Assembly: GCA_951804985.1 (NCBI GenBank) | Contig: OX638133.1 | Location: forward strand, 5,104,501 to 5,168,500 | DNA from: Dryomyza anilis | Taxonomy: Eukaryota > Arthropoda > Insecta > Diptera > Dryomyzidae | Direction: 5' to 3' | Length of the DNA: 64,000 nucleotides | Shown: positions 62,601 through 64,000 of the stretch, one piece after another | How positions within the stretch are numbered: the first letter of the stretch is position 1 | Layout: the number at the start of each line of letters is the position of its first letter | Notes under the pieces: generated by a model | What the model saw: only the letters and a program-made list of their open reading frames with translations | Told to the model about the DNA's origin: nothing | Database searches by the model: none | Made by a program: the position numbers and the translations under genes

Positions 62601-64000
62601 AAATCCCATTAAAGTTGTTCAATAGGAGAATTATTGATTTAATAGTATACAAAAAATAAATCTTTTCATATAAACTCAATGGAAATGTCATGGTATTTTC
62701 CAGTATTTAATGGTATTTTCCGATTAAAATAATAATGTATCCTATTGACAATATTTAATAGTAAAAAAAACTATTATTTACATAGTATTTTTTTGTGGGT
62801 ATAGTACTAAATAGTACTAAACATCTGCCAAAATTAGAGAATTCTACACGGTAGATCAGATATAAATTAAATTGTGTTCGTTACGGACGGGACAAAAACT
62901 GAAGTAAATGTCGAGATTCATATGGAAATTCCAAAAAGTCTGCGAATTTTGCGTACGAATAATTTTTATTATTTTAAGAAATAGCTTAAATCATGTGCTT
63001 TCTTTGTATATTTATACTTTGTTTCAAACATTTATAGTTTTTTTTTTATAATATATCACAGAAATGTTCCGGACGGGACAAAAAGTTCCGTATAGAAATT
63101 GTCACTACGATTTTTTTTTCTAAAAATACTTTTTGCGTAAAATATATTTTTTTGAATTATCTAATTTTTGCTGTATATACTTTGTGCATAAACTTTTTAG
63201 TTATTTCGTAATAAATCACAGAATAATTCCGGACGTACTATATGGAAATTTACAGTACGATTTTTTGCTAAAAATTATTTTATATTTTTCAATATTAATA
63301 ATCATTATTACAAAATGAATAATGATGTATGATTAGAATTTCCAGATGTTTTTTTAAGAGTTTGAATTTTTTACAATTTTTGAGAAACATTTTTTTTATA
63401 GATTTTTTACTGTGGTTTTACACTTTTGGTACTCAAAGTTCCGGACGGGACTGATTTCAATTAGCTTTCAAAAATGTTCTAGAATTACCACGATATCGAT
63501 GTTTACATATTTGAAAATGTCGAGGAAATTCAGATTTAGGAACAGAGAATTCAACTCTATAAAAAGTTTTGGACATTTTTGTAAAAATCTGATTTTTTGA
63601 TTTATAGCTATTTTGATTTATATCTATAAAGGCAAATATTACTTTCTTCAACAAATAAAAACAGTTACATGGTGTTATATATGTTACATATCAAGCAAGT
63701 CAAACTTTATTTCGAATCAAGGGCCGCAATACGAAAATAGAAGACTCCTGCTTTGACAAATCAAATTAACATAATTTGGTTGAAGTAGTACGCACAAATA
63801 TGGGATTTACTAAATATATTATTTATAGAGCTCTTTAACGCAATTAAATGTAGGAATGGTCGCATATGGTAGCGGGCCACTTGTTCGCCATGTCTGCTAT
63901 ATATATGGTGTATGTATTGATATGTAGATTTTTCATATAAAAACACTTTTAATACATTAAATGGACTAAGTTTGTTTCAAGACAACAGACGTATAAGGTT
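59636..64000 (+). repeat. Segmental duplication, copy 2 (gene D 3' flank)
   Basis: Near-identical to about 50040-54410. It includes the same mariner-like remnant (60188-60419), short MITEs (60708-60881, 62585-62799), downstream block (61258-61935), mini-me-like element (61995-62500) and CCGGACGGGAC repeats (62878-63455). No gene is present. Confidence 0.9.
63590..64000 (+). promoter_or_regulatory. Promoter block of a fifth acyltransferase copy at the right edge
   Basis: Matches 53998-54410, including TATAAAA at 63936-63942. With the constant 115-bp TATA-to-ATG spacing, the start codon of the fifth copy should fall at about 64051, just outside the window. Confidence 0.75.

Overview
This window looks like nuclear DNA of a higher (brachyceran) fly. 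It is AT-rich, its coding exons have GT-AG introns, its kinesin closely matches the dipteran Khc-73 product, and it is full of short non-autonomous transposons, including GTCY-repeat elements of the type called mini-me in Diptera. The species cannot be named from the sequence. I found no bacterial genes, CRISPR array, tRNA or rRNA.

Left part (1-17160, minus strand): the 5' half of a kinesin-3 gene, Khc-73 (KIF13 type). Five coding exons lie in the window. They encode about 549 residues covering the whole motor domain, the neck region and most of the FHA domain, and the gene runs off the left edge. The first coding exon (15520-15574) is separated from the second by a 13.7 kb intron packed with transposon remnants, nested tandem duplications and minisatellites. 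Upstream of the start codon is a less AT-rich stretch (about 15575-17160) that probably holds the 5' UTR and promoter.

Middle (17161-24849): no gene found. It holds two minisatellite or microsatellite arrays, a palindromic MITE, and a fold-back element built from repeats of a CCCCGAATGG motif.

Right part (24850-64000, plus strand): a tandem cluster of genes for NRF-6-like ('nose resistant to fluoxetine') integral-membrane acyltransferases. Four copies are present, called here A (24850-28557), B (31740-37380), C (46336-50039) and D (54461-59635). Upstream sequence of a fifth copy runs into the right edge. All four share a six-exon plan in which exons 3-6 have identical lengths (120, 246, 547 and 129 nt). 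A, B and D are open and encode 712, 717 and 716 residues. C carries an in-frame TAA at codon 227 and is probably a pseudogene or a null allele. B, C, D and the incoming fifth copy share a TATA-bearing promoter block, with the TATA box exactly 115 bp before the ATG in B, C and D. All four copies are also followed by a shared non-coding block. C and D with their 3' flanks are near-identical, a recent segmental duplication of about 8-9.6 kb units.

Mobile DNA: intergenic and intronic space is dominated by non-autonomous elements whose histories can be read by comparing paralogous copies. Examples are a 2.5 kb fold-back element with two mini-me-like insertions nested in one arm (37495-41555), a hAT-like insertion with empty sites in the paralogous blocks (44096-45427), a 484-bp solo LTR (43447-43930), and a CACAG-ended MITE family that entered an intron of each of the four acyltransferase genes. 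I did not find a clearly new biological system. The most informative features are the acyltransferase array and the transposon stratigraphy around it.
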